A stretch of DNA of 15,275 bases from Pseudomonadota bacterium (GTDB lineage Bacteria > Pseudomonadota > Gammaproteobacteria > Acidiferrobacterales > Sulfurifustaceae), in NCBI GenBank assembly GCA_020354085.1, contig CP070641.1:2088895-2104169 (forward strand). Direction: 5' to 3'. Within the stretch, counting starts at the first letter, position 1. Each line of letters begins with the position of its first letter. Under the pieces are notes generated by a model. The model saw only the letters and a list, made by a program, of their open reading frames with translations. It made no database searches and had not been told where the DNA came from. Shown piece by piece: positions 14,743-15,275 of this stretch. The translations under genes and the position numbers were made by a program.

Positions 14743-15115
14743 TCAGGCCAAGCTCCTTGCGCAGCAATTGGATGCTCTCTTTAAGCTCCGCTACTGAACG
14801 CTGCGCCTTTGTTGATAGTGACTTTGCCTCCGCCAGCTCGGCGTCGACCTGCGCCTGTTCGGCCAGGCGCCGGGCCTTGTCGTTATCCCCGGTTTTCGCT
14901 GCGGCACGTGCCTGTTCCAGCTTTTGCTCCGCGGCATGCAAATCGAGTTGCGCGTAGTTGCGCGCGCCGACTTCAATGGCTTGCGAAACGGCCGATTCCG
15001 AACGCGTCAGTTCCGCGGTGGGCGGTGCTCCGGCGCACGCGCTGAGTCCAAGCGAGATTAGAACCGCCGGCGCCACGCGCCCTGGCAGCCCCCAAGTGAG
15101 ATGGTCAGGTTTCAT
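14735..15115 (-). CDS. DUF4398-domain small lipoprotein
   Basis: A 126-residue lipoprotein. The signal peptide ends at lipobox LSAC with C27 acylated and Ala at +2. After it, a DUF4398-type helical hairpin repeats alanine-rich heptads: SAVSQAIEVGARNYAQLDLH (41-60), AAEQKLEQARAAAKTGDNDK (61-80), ARRLAEQAQVDAELAEAKS (81-99), then a coiled-coil end. The ATG at 15115 is chosen over upstream in-frame starts because GGGAGGAG lies just before it and the signal peptide begins there. It lacks the OmpA domain of its neighbour but shares the same N-terminal plan, so the two look like diverged copies that may pair through their helices. The pairing of a short DUF4398 lipoprotein with a DUF4398-OmpA lipoprotein is common in proteobacteria as I recall; its function is not settled. 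Confidence 0.8.
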   Translation of the reverse strand: MKPDHLTWGLPGRVAPAVLISLGLSACAGAPPTAELTRSESAVSQAIEVGARNYAQLDLHAAEQKLEQARAAAKTGDNDKARRLAEQAQVDAELAEAKSLSTKAQRSVAELKESIQLLRKELGLTR

Positions 15116-15275
15116 GGTACTCCTCCCGGCGCGACACGCCGTTACCCGCCATTCTGCATAGCGCCACGGGGCGCGCAAGTCATCGCTGTGATCCGGTTGC
15201 CATGCCTAGGTTACTGCCACGTGTTGCTGGTTTGGCGCGCCCGATGCGAAGCAGAGCGATCTCGCCACCGAGGGG
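15116..15275 (-). other. Upstream region of the lipoprotein pair
   Basis: No gene is supported between the lipoprotein start and the window edge. A weak promoter candidate on the minus strand is TTGCGC (15173-15178) with a 16-base spacer to CAGAAT (15151-15156), three and four of six to consensus. The ribosome site GGGAGGAG is at 15120-15127. The true promoter may be this or may lie past the edge. Confidence 0.3.

Noticed and set aside
15116..15178. Upstream in-frame start for the small lipoprotein
   Set aside because: The ATG at 15115 has a strong ribosome site and begins directly with the lipoprotein signal peptide.
15218..15223. CACGTG palindrome upstream of the lipoprotein pair
   Set aside because: A six-base palindrome is expected by chance several times in a window of this size.
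1..15275. CRISPR array, insertion sequence, tRNA, prophage or toxin-antitoxin genes
   Set aside because: Looked for on both strands; no spaced repeat series, transposase, tRNA-like cloverleaf or small toxin pair is visible, and the gaps between genes are too short for most of these.

Overview
The window reads as chromosomal DNA from a GC-rich Gram-negative proteobacterium, most likely a betaproteobacterium or a deep-branching gammaproteobacterium. The supports are lipoproteins with clear lipoboxes, an Slt70-type periplasmic lytic transglycosylase, an OmpA-domain lipoprotein, a bacterial-type CCA-adding enzyme with an HD domain, and RimO. From memory, an slt - NDUFA9-like epimerase - cca neighbourhood, with a pteridine reductase and a MidA-type methyltransferase nearby, recurs in betaproteobacteria; I could not check this. 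I see no insertion sequence, CRISPR array, tRNA, rRNA or phage gene. Fourteen genes fill almost all of the window, and the longest gap between genes is 116 bases.

Layout. Bases 15-2005 hold a divergent pair: a pteridine reductase (minus) and a MidA/NDUFAF7-type methyltransferase (plus). Bases 2122-8369 hold six minus-strand genes with gaps of 16 to 74 bases, probably one transcription unit read right to left: cca, an exported DsrE-like protein, rimO, then three exported proteins of unknown role (a DUF4412/LolA-like protein, a helical-repeat protein, and a protein with a short tandem repeat and an Ig-like segment). Bases 8422-9474 hold a plus-strand lipoprotein aminopeptidase. It diverges from cca over 52 bases, and its 3' end overlaps the convergent epimerase gene (9387-10370, minus) by 88 bases. 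The epimerase follows slt (10434-12377, minus). Divergent from slt is a succinate-semialdehyde dehydrogenase of the Sad/YneI type (12433-13797, plus). The right end (13828-15115, minus) holds two DUF4398-type lipoproteins in tandem, the second with an OmpA peptidoglycan-binding domain.

Themes. Two kinds of work are mixed: RNA/ribosome/pterin housekeeping (cca, rimO, pteridine reductase) and cell-envelope work (slt, aminopeptidase, OmpA/DUF4398 lipoproteins, the exported trio). The least explained part is the exported trio at 2122-5080. Its three proteins all carry signal peptides, lie together behind rimO and lack an assignable pathway, so this is the best candidate for an undescribed system, though nothing in the sequence proves that they act together. 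Several genes (842, 8422, 12377) lack a Shine-Dalgarno sequence; two of these have a -10-like hexamer so close to the ATG that leaderless transcripts are plausible.
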